Position numbers and translations under genes: made by a program. A stretch of 64,000 nucleotides of DNA from Actinomycetota bacterium (GTDB lineage: Bacteria; Actinomycetota; Thermoleophilia; Gaiellales; F1-60-MAGs149), in contig JAPLCF010000043.1 in assembly GCA_026392355.1 (NCBI GenBank), positions 62,001-126,000 of the forward strand, given 5' to 3'. The notes under the pieces were generated by a model that was not told the origin of the DNA, made no database searches, and saw only the letters and a list, made by a program, of their open reading frames with translations. Below are positions 19,719 through 28,940 of the stretch, piece after piece (within the stretch, counting starts at the first letter, position 1; every line of letters begins with the position of its first letter).

Positions 19719-20957
19719 ATGAACGTTATGACTCCCGACGAGCTGGGCCGTTATGCGGACGCCGTCATCGATACCTGCCTGCACATCAAGAAGGGCGATA
19801 CCGTCGCCATTCACGGCGAGCCCGGGTCCCGCGCGTACGTCCATGCGCTTGTCGACTCGGCCTACGCATCGGGTGCGCGCTTCGTCGATGTGCTCTACGT
19901 CGACCCGGTCATCCGCCGCGCGCGCATCACCGGCGCCAAGGACGTCAACACGCTTAAGTGGTCGCCGCGCTGGCACCTCACGCGCATGAAGGACCTGATC
20001 GCGGCCGACGCGTCGCTGATCTCCATCGCCGGTGAGGAGAACCCGTCGCTGATGAAGGGTGTCGATCCCAAGCGCGCGATGCTCGAGATGACGGCCCGCA
20101 TGCCGGGTCGTGAGGCGTATCTCAAGGCCGTTGCGGCTGGCACGGCGCGCTTCTGCGTCGTGGCGTATCCCGCGCCGGGCTGGGCTAAGCAGGTCTACCC
20201 GAAGCTGTCGGTCGAGCGGGCGCAGCGCGCACTGGCCAAGGACCTCCTGTCGTTCTGCCGCATTGGTGCGAACGATCCGGCGGGGGCGTGGGGCAAGCAC
20301 GTCGAGAACCTCGTCAAGCGCGCCACGCTGGTCAACAAGCGCAACTTCGTGGCGATGGAGTTCGTGGCACCGGGCACCGACTTGCGCGTCGGCCTGGCCC
20401 CGAAGACGCGCTGGTGCGCGGCCGAGATGAAGACCCCGAATGGCCGCCGTTGGTGTGCCAACCTCCCGACGGAGGAGGTCTTCGCGAGCCCCGACTATCG
20501 CTACACCGAAGGGCACTTCACCTGTACGCGTCCGCTCTCACTCGACGGCCAGATGTTCGATGGCATCAAGGCCGAGTTCGCCGGTGGCCAACTCCAGCGC
20601 ATTCAGGCCAAGACGGCCAAGCAGCGTGACTACCTCGCCGCCTACTTCGCGCGCGACAAGGGCGCCGGGCGCCTCGGCGAGGTGGCGCTGGTCGACAAGG
20701 CCTCGCGCATCGGCCAGGCGAACCGGATCTACCACACGACGCTGCTCGACGAGAACGCCGTCGCGCATGTCGCCTTCGGCTCGGCCTACGGCGCGACGCG
20801 CTTCCCCGACTCCCGTATCACGGGCGATCGTGGCCTCAACGTCTCGAAGATCCACGTCGACGTGATGATCGGCTGCGACGACCTGTCGGTCACCGGTATC
20901 ACCGCCAAGGGCGAGCGCGTCCCGGTCATCAAGACGGGTGCCTGGGCGCTGAAGTAA
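19719..20957 (+). CDS. M29-family metallo-aminopeptidase
   Basis: 412 residues from ATG 19719. The family is that of aminopeptidase T/AmpS/PepS, cytosolic enzymes with two metal ions. Candidate metal-site segments match in order: [28 protein letters not shown] and [12 protein letters not shown]. These enzymes trim N-terminal residues from short peptides with broad specificity. The N-terminal half ([23 protein letters not shown]) is the standard Rossmann-like domain. It is divergent from infA and convergent with the carD operon. Confidence 0.85.
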   Translation: MNVMTPDELGRYADAVIDTCLHIKKGDTVAIHGEPGSRAYVHALVDSAYASGARFVDVLYVDPVIRRARITGAKDVNTLKWSPRWHLTRMKDLIAADASLISIAGEENPSLMKGVDPKRAMLEMTARMPGREAYLKAVAAGTARFCVVAYPAPGWAKQVYPKLSVERAQRALAKDLLSFCRIGANDPAGAWGKHVENLVKRATLVNKRNFVAMEFVAPGTDLRVGLAPKTRWCAAEMKTPNGRRWCANLPTEEVFASPDYRYTEGHFTCTRPLSLDGQMFDGIKAEFAGGQLQRIQAKTAKQRDYLAAYFARDKGAGRLGEVALVDKASRIGQANRIYHTTLLDENAVAHVAFGSAYGATRFPDSRITGDRGLNVSKIHVDVMIGCDDLSVTGITAKGERVPVIKTGAWALK

Positions 20958-20960
20958 GTC

Positions 20961-21197
20961 CTAGGTCGGGTCGTCGACCAGAATGACCCGCAGGCCCCAG
21001 GCCTCGCCCGACTCGAACAGCGCGTCGGCATCGACCTCGTCCTCCCAGCCGAGCACGTGTGGCTCGGGCTGGGCGGCGGTAGAGCCGAGGACGGCGCGGC
21101 GCTTGGGCACCTCGACGGGCTCGGGGCCCTGCAGCATGCGCTCGCGCGCCTCCTCGGCAGCCTCGACGGCTGGTCCCTCTGCGTAGCCCTTGCCCAT
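20961..21197 (-). CDS. Hypothetical protein, 78 aa
   Basis: Lies 9 bases downstream of the HhH-GPD gene on the same strand, so it is probably the last gene of the carD operon. It is Glu/Ala-rich in its first 30 residues, then has PHVLGWEDEVDADALFESGEAWGLRVILVDDPT. No signal or membrane segment. I do not recognise it. It could be a small accessory of the DNA repair protein or a spurious frame. Confidence 0.45.
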   Translation of the reverse strand: MGKGYAEGPAVEAAEEARERMLQGPEPVEVPKRRAVLGSTAAQPEPHVLGWEDEVDADALFESGEAWGLRVILVDDPT

Positions 21198-21206
21198 AGG
21201 CCGATG

Positions 21207-21773
21207 CTACTTGGCAGCGGCGCGTTTCGCAGCCTTAGCTGCGCGCTTGCCCGCCTGATACGCGGCGAGCTCCTCGGCGGTGCGGACCTCCCCAAGCGTG
21301 GGGTGGGAGGGCAGCAGCGCCGTCAGGCCAGGCAGGTTGACGCCGTACTGCTTGGCGAGCAGCACCATCAGCGACGTGACCTTAAGCGAGCCAATGCCCG
21401 GCAGCGCGCCAAGGCGGGCGGCGAGGTCGTCGCCGCTGGTTGCCTCCGTCCAGACGCGTGCGCCGTCGCCACCGTATGTGTCGACGATGACGTGGCAGAG
21501 GTCCTGCACGCGGGCAGCCATGGTGCCGGGAAAGCGGTGCACTGCCGGCTTCTCGCGACAGACGGCGAGGAACGCGTCGGCGTCCATCGTCGCGATGCGC
21601 GCAGGATCGAGGTGGCCGAGCCGCTCGCGCAGCACCGCCGGACCAGCGAATGCCTTCTGCACCGTCACCTGCTGATCCAGCACGAAGCCGATCAGCAGCG
21701 CGTTCGGATCTTGCGCCAGCAGACGATCAGCGGCCTCGTCACCGGTCCAGGGGAGCAGTGCGGGAGCGGCCAC
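21207..21773 (-). CDS. HhH-GPD-type base excision repair protein
   Basis: 188 residues. It has the endonuclease III-like helical core: VLDQQVTVQKAFAGPAVLRERLG in the first half and the hairpin-helix LPGIGSLKVTSLMVLLAKQYGV. It resembles the short actinobacterial HhH-GPD family of unknown lesion specificity. There is no iron-sulfur cluster loop, and the catalytic Asp that follows the HhH in EndoIII is not evident, so glycosylase activity is uncertain. The Lys/Ala-rich tail could bind DNA. It starts 5 bases after carD stops. Confidence 0.75.
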   Translation of the reverse strand: MAAPALLPWTGDEAADRLLAQDPNALLIGFVLDQQVTVQKAFAGPAVLRERLGHLDPARIATMDADAFLAVCREKPAVHRFPGTMAARVQDLCHVIVDTYGGDGARVWTEATSGDDLAARLGALPGIGSLKVTSLMVLLAKQYGVNLPGLTALLPSHPTLGEVRTAEELAAYQAGKRAAKAAKRAAAK

Positions 21774-21778
21774 GGGGC

Positions 21779-22285
21779 CTACTTGGCGGCGATGCGCTTC
21801 TCGATCGCCGCGTCGATGCGGGCGTCAGTCGCCTCGTCATCGAGCTTCAGTGCGGCGGCGAGCTCGCGGGCGTAGGCCTTGCGAACCTTCTCCATCAGCG
21901 TGCGCTGGCCATCGTTGAGCTTGCGCGTCTCGGCGGTGTCGACGAGCGAGGCGAGGACCTCGACCATGGCGTCGAGCTCGCCCTCGGCGAAGCGATCCTT
22001 GAGCAGGCGGCCGTCGCGGTTCCACGGGATCGCCTCCTCGTAGCCAGAGACGAGCGCCTCGAGCGAGCGCTCGGCGGCAGCCTTCGTCGTGACGAGGCGC
22101 AGACCGCGCTCAACGGCGCGGTCGAGCGGCACGGTGACGTTCATCTTGGAGTCGAGGACGAAGAGATCGACGACGGTGACCTTGTTCCCGAGCACGGTCT
22201 TCTCGCCGATGCCTTCGACGCGTGCGAAGCCCTCCGGCCCGAACACCACGGTCTTGCCCTTCTCGAACTGTGCCACCTTCGCCAT
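21779..22285 (-). CDS. carD: CarD-family transcriptional regulator
   Basis: 168 residues from ATG 22285 (GGAG five bases upstream). The N-terminal Tudor-like RNA polymerase-interaction domain shows FEKGKTVVFGPEGFARVEGIGEKTVLG. The C-terminal helical domain (SLEALVSG..EEAIPWNRDGRLLKDRF) carries the tryptophan that wedges into the upstream edge of the open promoter in mycobacterial CarD. The protein stabilises open complexes at rRNA and other promoters. It is divergent from a small membrane protein and heads an operon with the HhH-GPD gene. Confidence 0.9.
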   Translation of the reverse strand: MAKVAQFEKGKTVVFGPEGFARVEGIGEKTVLGNKVTVVDLFVLDSKMNVTVPLDRAVERGLRLVTTKAAAERSLEALVSGYEEAIPWNRDGRLLKDRFAEGELDAMVEVLASLVDTAETRKLNDGQRTLMEKVRKAYARELAAALKLDDEATDARIDAAIEKRIAAK

Positions 22286-22361
22286 ATCGGCTCCTGATTC
22301 GACGTGCTGAGGGCTAAGGATACGCGAGGACGCGATTTCGCCCGCCGGGTGCGTGGTCGGG

Positions 22362-22367
22362 TACGCT
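22362..22367 (+). promoter_or_regulatory. Candidate -10 box of the small membrane protein
   Basis: TACGCT in the carD divergent gap, about 43 bases before ATG 22410. Confidence 0.35.
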
Positions 22368-22409
22368 TCACGGGTCGCGTTTGCGATGCCCACTGACTCT
22401 ACGAGGTTG

Positions 22410-22610
22410 ATGATGCTCCGCCGCCTGCTTCCCGTCGCATTCCTAGCACTGCTGCTGATTCCGTCGGCTGCGCTCGCCAACGAGGAAGGCGCACCCAAGG
22501 AGTACGTGACCGAGTTCTTCATCGCGTTGATCATCGGTGTCATCGCCCTGTTCGCGATCATCGCGGGCTTCGAGGCGCGTCGCGCCGGCCGCAAGAGCTC
22601 GTCGCACTAG
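22410..22610 (+). CDS. Small exported or membrane protein, 66 aa
   Basis: Two adjacent ATG codons (22410 and 22413); the second is better spaced from GAGG. The first 24 residues are a signal peptide (LRRLLPVAFLALLLIPSAALA, cleavage likely after ALA). A second hydrophobic helix follows (FFIALIIGVIALFAIIAGFEA) and then a basic end RRAGRKSSSH, which would be cytoplasmic. The mature product would thus be a single-span membrane protein with about 15 residues outside. No family recognised. It converges on selB with a 2-base gap. Confidence 0.65.
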   Translation: MMLRRLLPVAFLALLLIPSAALANEEGAPKEYVTEFFIALIIGVIALFAIIAGFEARRAGRKSSSH

Positions 22611-22612
22611 CG

Positions 22613-24457
22613 TTAGCCAGCGGTTCCGCGTCGCACGATGCGCGTGTCGCCCGTGCGGCGGGTAATGCCGTCTGCGTCCATACGTTCGAGCAGCGCCTGC
22701 ACCACCTTGCGCGATGAGTCGGTGGCATCGCGCACCTGCGCGAGCGTCACCTCACCGCCAGTGGCGCACAACTCGCGGACGATCCGGACTGCGTCGGCGT
22801 AGGCCGCTCCGCTGACGGCGATGCCGTCGGGCAACCGGGCGATCCGGCCACTTCGATCGAGTTGCGCGAGCACGGCCCAGGCGTCGTCCGTTGGCAGTGC
22901 GAGCTGCTCGACCAGCTCGGATTGGCGATGCGTGGCGAAGGGCTCCGCGTCGAGCTGGGCGAGGATGTCTGCGGCGACCGCCAGGTCGGCGTCGCTGGCG
23001 CCGGTGCCCGCCAGTCGCACGGTGGCGCCATCTCGCTCCAGCACGCCGTCCTGAAGGAGCTGCTCGAGCAGGGCATCGCGCCATGGCGTCTCTTTGAGCA
23101 GCGCGCCCATCGGCACCGACGGATCCAGCGGATGTTCAATCGCGCGCGTCGACAGGCGCGACTCGATCGCGGCGCGGATCGCCTCGTAGCGCGAGCGCGC
23201 CACGTGCCACTCGCCGAACACGAGGGTGTCTGGCGTCGCGGCGAGCGCGGATGCCGCCGCGTCTGGCTCGAGGAGTCCGCGAGTCGCCACGTCGTCGGCG
23301 CGTACCGCACCCTCGCGCAGCATCGCTCCGACGATGGCGGCGGCATCGCCGGTGGCGAAGGTGCGCAGCCGAGCCACGTCGGCGTCACTACCGGCGTGGC
23401 GGCGGGGCCGGGGATCGAGGATCGTGGCACCCGCGATGGTTCCCGGCGGGGCGAGGCGGCGCAGCACCACGCGGTCTCCACGGAGCGCGGCGAGCGGTTC
23501 GGTCAGGCGCAACTGGAAGAACCCGCTGTCACCGAGCTGCACGGCCTTGGCGTGCGCGATGGCAGTGCCGTGCAGCACCTCAATCGGCTCGCCGCGGCGT
23601 GGTGCCTCAGCGCCAGCAAGGACCGCGAGTTCGACGTCGAGGCGGTACGACGGCGCGGCAGGCAGGCCCGTCCACAGGACGGCGCCCGGAGGCACCTCGT
23701 CACGTTCGATACCGACCAGCGCAGCCGCCACGCGACTACCGGCGCCGGCCTGCTCCGTGTCCTCGCCGTGGACCTGCAGCGAGCGCATGCGCGCCTCGCG
23801 ACCTGACGGTTCGATGGTCACGGTGGTGCCCGGGGCGAGTGTTCCGGACCAGAGTGTGCCGGTCACGACGGTGCCGATGCCGTGCAAGGTGAACGAGCGA
23901 TCAACGGGTAGACGGGCACGTCCGCCACCACTGCGCGATGGCGTTTCGGCAGCAGCAGTTCGCAGTGCCGTCAGGAGGTCCTCAAGACCGGTCCCGGTCG
24001 GGGCGGAAACCGGGACAATTGCCGCGTCGGGGAACGGTGTGGCTGCGAGCGCAGCACGCACCTCCTCCGCAGCGGCGACACGACGCGCGTCGTCGACGAG
24101 GTCGGCTTTCGTCAGCGCGACGACGGCATGGCGGACGCCGAGCAGGGCCAGGATCGCGAGGTGCTCGGTGGTCTGCGGCATCACGCCGTCGTCTGCCGCG
24201 ACGCAGATCAACGCCAGATCGATGCCGGTCGCGCCCCCGACCATCGTGCGGACGAAGCGTTCGTGGCCGGGCACGTCCACGACGCTGAGGCGCAGGTCGT
24301 CACTCAGGGCGAGGTCTGCGTAGCCGAGCACGATCGAGATGCCGCGACGGTGCTCCTCCTCGAGCCGGTCGGTGTCCGTGCCGGTGAGCGTGCGCACCAG
24401 CGTCGTCTTGCCGTGGTCGACGTGGCCGGCGGTACCGAGCGTGAGGTGGCGTGTCAT
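22613..24457 (-). CDS. selB: Selenocysteine-specific elongation factor
   Basis: 614 residues. The GTPase domain has [17 protein letters not shown] (G1), [15 protein letters not shown] (G3) and LTKADL (G4), without the EF-Tu insertions, followed by two EF-Tu-like beta barrels and four winged-helix domains in the C-terminal 250 residues that read the SECIS hairpin. The ending [27 protein letters not shown] is a typical winged helix. The start overlaps the selA stop (ATGA). Together they imply selenocysteine use in this organism. Confidence 0.93.
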   Translation of the reverse strand: MTRHLTLGTAGHVDHGKTTLVRTLTGTDTDRLEEEHRRGISIVLGYADLALSDDLRLSVVDVPGHERFVRTMVGGATGIDLALICVAADDGVMPQTTEHLAILALLGVRHAVVALTKADLVDDARRVAAAEEVRAALAATPFPDAAIVPVSAPTGTGLEDLLTALRTAAAETPSRSGGGRARLPVDRSFTLHGIGTVVTGTLWSGTLAPGTTVTIEPSGREARMRSLQVHGEDTEQAGAGSRVAAALVGIERDEVPPGAVLWTGLPAAPSYRLDVELAVLAGAEAPRRGEPIEVLHGTAIAHAKAVQLGDSGFFQLRLTEPLAALRGDRVVLRRLAPPGTIAGATILDPRPRRHAGSDADVARLRTFATGDAAAIVGAMLREGAVRADDVATRGLLEPDAAASALAATPDTLVFGEWHVARSRYEAIRAAIESRLSTRAIEHPLDPSVPMGALLKETPWRDALLEQLLQDGVLERDGATVRLAGTGASDADLAVAADILAQLDAEPFATHRQSELVEQLALPTDDAWAVLAQLDRSGRIARLPDGIAVSGAAYADAVRIVRELCATGGEVTLAQVRDATDSSRKVVQALLERMDADGITRRTGDTRIVRRGTAG

Positions 24458-25797
24458 CGGCAGGCGTTGACGCGCGCGGCGACGGTTGCAACGTCCGCGT
24501 CGGCGAGCAGCGTGCGACAGTCGAGCAGCAGCTGCCCGTCTTCGAGACGTCCGAGGATCGCGGGCGTACCCGTACGCAGCGCCTCGTGCAGCGCGCCATC
24601 CTGATCAGGCAGGGCACAGGCGGCGCTCGGCAGGTCGATTGTCGGCAGCGCACCACCACCGATGCGCGCAGCCGATTCGACGACCTCGCCGCCCGTTGCC
24701 GCGGCAAGCTCTTCGGCGCGGCGACGCACATCGGCCAGCGGCATGCTGATCAAACGGCGGACCGGCACGGCGGTGCGGGCGCGGGCGGGATCGCCGTGCA
24801 GGCGCAGCGTCGCCTGCAGCGCAGCGAGGCTGAGGCGGTCGATGCGCAGGGCGCGGGCGAGCGGGTGCCGGCCGATCGTGTGCACGAGGTCGGCGCGGCC
24901 GGCGATCAGGCCCGCCTGCGGACCGCCCAGCAGCTTGTCGCCGGAGAACAGCACGACGTCGGCACCATCACCGACCGAGCCGCGCGCGTCGGGCTCGCCC
25001 GGCAGGTCCGGGTCGGGAGACAAGAGGCCCGAGCCGATGTCGTCGACGACGGGGACGCCATGCTCGCGACCGAGACGCGCGAGGTCGGCGGTCGCGACCT
25101 CCTCGGTGAAGCCCACGACCCGGAAGTTCGAGGGGTGGGCGCGCAGGATCAACGCCGTGTCGGGGCCGATCGCGGCGGCGTAGTCGTCTAGACGGGTGCG
25201 ATTGGTCGCGCCGACCTCGACGAGACGCGCACCGGCCTGCTCCATGATCGTCGGCAGGCGAAACCCGTCGCCGATTTCGATCATCTGCCCGCGCGACACG
25301 ATCACCTCGCGGCCACGAGCAAGAGCGGCGAGCGTCAGCACCAGCGCCCCGGCAGCGTTGTTGACTGCCATGCCGGATTCGGCACCCGTCAGGCGCGCGA
25401 TCAGCGGGCCGAGATGCGACTGGCGCGAGCCGCGCTGGCCGGTCGCCAGATCGAGCTCGAGGTCCGCGTAGCCGCCGGCGCTGGTGGTGATGGCCTCGAC
25501 GGCCTCGGGGGCCAGTGGCGAGCGACCGAGGTTGGTGTGGACGATGACGCCGGTGGCATTGATGACGGTGCGCAGCGGCTGCGCGTCGAGCGCGCGGGCG
25601 GTGGCCACGACGATCGCGGTCTCGGCCTCGCGGTCGGCAGCGGCGTCGGCTCCGTCCAGCAGTGCGGCACGGCGCGCGTCGAGCGCGCGGCGGACCAGAT
25701 CGGCCGCGCCAGCCTGTCCGAGCTCGTCGATCAGCGCCGCGCAGGCGGCGTCGTGTAGCACGTGCTCGACCGAGGGCAGTTGGCGCAGGGCCTCCAT
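24454..25797 (-). CDS. selA: L-seryl-tRNA(Sec) selenium transferase
   Basis: 447 residues from ATG 25797; the frame is open for another 790 bases upstream but that part overlaps the divergent GST gene and is not coding. It is a PLP enzyme: [17 protein letters not shown] near the N-terminus, [27 protein letters not shown], and the cofactor lysine in [13 protein letters not shown]. It converts Ser-tRNA(Sec) to Sec-tRNA(Sec) with selenophosphate. selD and the tRNA gene selC are not in this window. Confidence 0.93.
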   Translation of the reverse strand: MEALRQLPSVEHVLHDAACAALIDELGQAGAADLVRRALDARRAALLDGADAAADREAETAIVVATARALDAQPLRTVINATGVIVHTNLGRSPLAPEAVEAITTSAGGYADLELDLATGQRGSRQSHLGPLIARLTGAESGMAVNNAAGALVLTLAALARGREVIVSRGQMIEIGDGFRLPTIMEQAGARLVEVGATNRTRLDDYAAAIGPDTALILRAHPSNFRVVGFTEEVATADLARLGREHGVPVVDDIGSGLLSPDPDLPGEPDARGSVGDGADVVLFSGDKLLGGPQAGLIAGRADLVHTIGRHPLARALRIDRLSLAALQATLRLHGDPARARTAVPVRRLISMPLADVRRRAEELAAATGGEVVESAARIGGGALPTIDLPSAACALPDQDGALHEALRTGTPAILGRLEDGQLLLDCRTLLADADVATVAARVNACR

Positions 25798-25878
25798 GTG
25801 CCGAATGGTACGGGGAGTCGTCGTCCCGGCGAGCCGTCTCGCGCCTCGCGGGATATCTCTGATACCTTCACCGGCGCA

Positions 25879-26547
25879 ATGATTCATCTGTATCAGATCA
25901 CCGGTTCTTCGTCGTTTGCGGCTCGCGCTGCCCTTGAAGAGGCTGGTGCGGCGTACGAGGCGATCAACGTCCATCCGCGCAACCGCGACGTGATTCCGGG
26001 CTTTGCCGAGACGAACCCGCTGAAGCGCGTCCCGGCTCTGCACGACGGGGATGTGCGCGTCTACGAGACCGGTGCGGTCCTGCTCTACATCGCCGACCGC
26101 TTCCCGGAAGCCGGCCTGATTCCGCCGATCGGCGACCCGCGCCGCCCGGATGTCTACCGCTGGATCACGTGGACGGCCAACACACTGCATGGTGCGTGGT
26201 GGCCGCTGATGATGCCGTCGTTCCTCACGTCGGACGAGGCCGGTACCGACGGCATCCGCTCGAAGGGCCTCGGCGCCATGGCACAGCACGGCGCCTACCT
26301 CGACACGCAGCTTGAGGGCCGCGAGTGGTGCATCGGCGACCAGTTCACCATCGCCGACATCTACCTCTACATGCTCGTCGGCTGGCAGTCGTTCGTGGAC
26401 GACGTCCAGGTTGGCGGTGCCCCGATGCAGGAGCACTTCGCCCGCGTTGGCGCTCGTCCGGCCATCGCTCGTGCCCGCGAGCTCGACGACCTCAAGCCCG
26501 ACTTCATGCGCAACAACCCCGACATGCGGGGCGGCGAGAAGATCTAG
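25879..26547 (+). CDS. Glutathione S-transferase-like protein
   Basis: 222 residues from ATG 25879. Thioredoxin-like N-terminal domain (IHLYQITGSSSFAARAALEEAG, with ALHDGDVRVYETGAVLLYIAD for the gamma-Glu binding site) and an all-helical C-terminal domain (CIGDQFTIADIYLYMLVGW). These are the canonical GST landmarks. Actinobacteria of this type usually lack glutathione, so the thiol partner may differ. It is divergent from selA with an 81-base gap containing GATACCT about 11 bases before the start. A palindrome begins at its stop codon. Confidence 0.85.
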   Translation: MIHLYQITGSSSFAARAALEEAGAAYEAINVHPRNRDVIPGFAETNPLKRVPALHDGDVRVYETGAVLLYIADRFPEAGLIPPIGDPRRPDVYRWITWTANTLHGAWWPLMMPSFLTSDEAGTDGIRSKGLGAMAQHGAYLDTQLEGREWCIGDQFTIADIYLYMLVGWQSFVDDVQVGGAPMQEHFARVGARPAIARARELDDLKPDFMRNNPDMRGGEKI

Positions 26548-26613
26548 GACATTCTGGATCCGGATCCAAATTGTCCATTTGCGGGACAATTCGGATCCGG
26601 ATCCAAATTGTCC
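26547..26613. repeat. Pair of GGATCC-core palindromes between convergent genes
   Basis: Two 30-bp palindromes at 26547-26576 and 26584-26613 share the centre GGATCCGGATCC and the ends GGACA...TGTCC. The second is palindromic along its arms except for one pair near the core. They fill the gap between the stop codons of the GST and MoaD-MoaE genes. As RNA either strand folds into a hairpin, so they could terminate both genes. The same core recurs at 41312-41407, which suggests a family. Confidence 0.8.
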
Positions 26614-26616
26614 GCC

Positions 26617-27276
26617 TCAGGAGCCGCGTCCGACCCAGACGGCGCCGTCGGCGTAGACCTCGCGCTTCCAGATCGGAACGGACACCTTCAACTGCTCGAT
26701 GATCCACTGGGTCGCGGCGAGCGCGGACGGGCGGTGTCGTGAGGTCGAGACGATCACGACCGAGGCCTCGCCGGGCATGACGACACCGGTGCGGTGCACG
26801 ATCTCGACGGCCAGGAGCTCATGGTCCGCGGCGGCCTTCCGAGCGATGCGCTCAAGCTCTTCGACCGCCATCTCCTCGTAGGCCTCGTACTCGAGGCGCA
26901 CGACGTCCTTGCCGCGCGTCGCGTTGCGGACCGTGCCGGTGAAGGCGGCCTGCGCGCCTGCGCGCTCGTCGTTGGCGCGGGCGTGGGCGGCGGCGATATC
27001 GATCGGGTCGGCGCTGATGGCCACGCCGATGCGCGGCTCGTCCGAACCACCGGAGACGGGTGGAATCAGCGCGATCTCATCGCCCTCGCCGACAGGGGTC
27101 GAGGCGTCCGCGTACGTCCGGTTGATCGCGAAGGCGATGCCCGGCGGTTGCTCACCGAGGTCGAGCAGCGGCCAGACGTCGCCAGCCACGGCACCCGCGG
27201 GCAACTCGAGGACGGTCGAGCCGGTGCCTGCGCGCTCACGCAGGCCGGCGAACAGGCGGACGGTGACGCTCGGCAT
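26617..27276 (-). CDS. moaX: Fused MoaD-MoaE molybdopterin synthase
   Basis: 219 residues. Residues 1-77 are a MoaD (ubiquitin-like) domain that ends in the diagnostic PPVSGG, so the sulfur-carrying Gly-Gly (76-77) is internal. Residues 80-219 are MoaE: AQAAFTGTVRN, VRLEYEAYEEMAVEELERI, VVIVSTSRHRPSALAATQWIIEQLK and VPIWKREVYADG with the catalytic lysine. The enzyme adds two sulfurs to cPMP in molybdenum cofactor synthesis. In M. tuberculosis MoaX, a similar fusion, the MoaD part is released by cleavage after the Gly-Gly. It is divergent from the mutase gene. Confidence 0.9.
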   Translation of the reverse strand: MPSVTVRLFAGLRERAGTGSTVLELPAGAVAGDVWPLLDLGEQPPGIAFAINRTYADASTPVGEGDEIALIPPVSGGSDEPRIGVAISADPIDIAAAHARANDERAGAQAAFTGTVRNATRGKDVVRLEYEAYEEMAVEELERIARKAAADHELLAVEIVHRTGVVMPGEASVVIVSTSRHRPSALAATQWIIEQLKVSVPIWKREVYADGAVWVGRGS

Positions 27277-27315
27277 GGCGGCAGTCTACGGGGGCATCGA
27301 GGAACCGTGTCCGGC

Positions 27316-27321
27316 TACGCT
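27316..27321 (+). promoter_or_regulatory. -10 box, leaderless start of the mutase operon
   Basis: TACGCT ends 8 bases before GTG 27330, with no Shine-Dalgarno sequence between, so the mRNA probably starts at the GTG. Confidence 0.45.
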
Positions 27322-27329
27322 GCCACATC

Positions 27330-28889
27330 GTGAGCGACGATCAGGTGACGACCGAATCGGGCATTCCCGTGCCGCCCTTCTGCGAGGGCCCTGGCAGCGG
27401 CGCCATCGGCGACCCCGGGCAGTACCCGTACACCCGCGGCGTACGCGCCGACGGCTACCGCAGCCGCCCGTGGACGATGCGCCAGTACGCCGGCTTCGCC
27501 AGCGCCGAGGAGACGAACGAGCGCTTCCACCTGCTGCTCGAGCGTGGCCAGACCGGCCTGTCGACGGCCTTCGATTTGCCGACGCAGCTTGGCCTCGACT
27601 CCGACGATCCGAAGAGCCTCGGAGAGGTCGGTCGCACCGGTGTCGCGATCGACTCGGTCGAGGACATGGAGCGCCTCTTCAAGGGCATCCCGATGGGCGA
27701 GGCGTCGACGTCGATGACGATCAATGCGCCCGCTTCGGTGCTGCTCCTGCTGTACCAGCTGACGGGCGAGCGCCAGGGCGTCGCGCCGGAGCAGTTGAGC
27801 GGCACGATCCAGAACGACATCCTCAAGGAGTACGCGGCGCGCGGGAACTACATCTATCCGCCGCGCCCGTCGATGCGCCTGACGGTCGACACCATGGCCT
27901 ACGCCAAGGAGCACCTGCCGCGCTTCAACACGATCTCGATCTCCGGGTACCACATCCGTGAGGCCGGCTCGACGGCGGTGCAGGAGCTTGCGTTCACGCT
28001 CGCCAATGGCCTGGCCTACGTGCAGGCCGCGGTCGATGCTGGCCTCGACGTCGATGCGTTCGCGCCGCGCCTGTCCTTCTTCTTCAATGCGCACAACGAC
28101 GTCTTCCAAGAGGTCGCCAAGTTCCGTGCGGCACGCCGCATGTGGGCGCGCTTCATGGAGGAGCGTTTCGGCGCCAAGGACGAGCGCTCGAAGATGCTGC
28201 GCTTCCATGCGCAGACGGGCGGCTCCACGCTGACGGCGCAGCAGCCCGAGGTCAACCTGATCCGCGTGGCGCTGCAGGCGTTCTCGGCCACGGCTGGTGG
28301 CGCGCAGTCGCTGCACACCAACGGCTTCGACGAGGCGCTCGCGTTGCCGACGGAGCACGCCGCCACGCTCGCGCTGCGCACGCAGCAGGTGCTCGCGCAC
28401 GAGTCCGGGATCACCGCCACGGCCGATCCGTTTGGCGGCTCCTGGTACATCGAGGGCCTCACCGACGAGCTCGAGGCGCGTGCGCTCGAGCTGATCGACG
28501 AGATTGACAAGCTCGGTGGCAGCGTTGTCGCGACGGAGCAGGGCTTCATCCAGGACCAGATCGAGGACTCCGCCTACCGCTCGCTGCGCCGCCTCGAGAA
28601 CGGCGACGACATCGTCGTCGGCGTCAACAAGTACCGCAACGAGGAGGAGCCCGAGGTGCCGATCCATCGCATCGACGCGAGCCTCGAGCAGCAGCAGGTC
28701 GCGCGCACGCAGGCGCTGCGCGCCGCCCGCGATAGCGGCGCCGTTGAGTCGGCGCTCACCGCTGTCCGTGCCGCTGCCGACTCCGATACGAACCTGCTCC
28801 ATCCCATGAAGGACGCGCTCGCCGCCCACGCGACGGTCGGCGAGGTGTGTGGCGTCCTACGCGAGGCCTGGGGCACCCACGACCGCTGA
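27330..28889 (+). CDS. Methylmalonyl-CoA mutase, large (catalytic) subunit
   Basis: 519 residues: the TIM-barrel substrate domain only, without the C-terminal B12 domain, so a separate small B12-binding subunit is needed and is not in the window. Motifs: RPWTMRQYAGF, TSMTINAPA, NTISISGYHIREAGSTAVQE and DPFGGSWYIE. The Tyr in RQYAGF (residue 53) and the Arg in PSMR match the Tyr/Arg pair that favours methylmalonyl-CoA; isobutyryl-CoA mutases have Phe/Gln. It interconverts methylmalonyl-CoA and succinyl-CoA. It leads directly into the carboxylase genes that make methylmalonyl-CoA. Confidence 0.85.
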   Translation: MSDDQVTTESGIPVPPFCEGPGSGAIGDPGQYPYTRGVRADGYRSRPWTMRQYAGFASAEETNERFHLLLERGQTGLSTAFDLPTQLGLDSDDPKSLGEVGRTGVAIDSVEDMERLFKGIPMGEASTSMTINAPASVLLLLYQLTGERQGVAPEQLSGTIQNDILKEYAARGNYIYPPRPSMRLTVDTMAYAKEHLPRFNTISISGYHIREAGSTAVQELAFTLANGLAYVQAAVDAGLDVDAFAPRLSFFFNAHNDVFQEVAKFRAARRMWARFMEERFGAKDERSKMLRFHAQTGGSTLTAQQPEVNLIRVALQAFSATAGGAQSLHTNGFDEALALPTEHAATLALRTQQVLAHESGITATADPFGGSWYIEGLTDELEARALELIDEIDKLGGSVVATEQGFIQDQIEDSAYRSLRRLENGDDIVVGVNKYRNEEEPEVPIHRIDASLEQQQVARTQALRAARDSGAVESALTAVRAAADSDTNLLHPMKDALAAHATVGEVCGVLREAWGTHDR

Positions 28890-28940
28890 GTGACGCCCGG
28901 CGGGGTATTCTCCCGCCGTCCGAGAGGAAGACGAGATCCT

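Noticed and set aside
25798-26589. N-terminal extension of selA in the same frame
   Set aside because: It would overlap the divergent GST gene completely and has no SelA homology; ATG 25797 gives the normal length.
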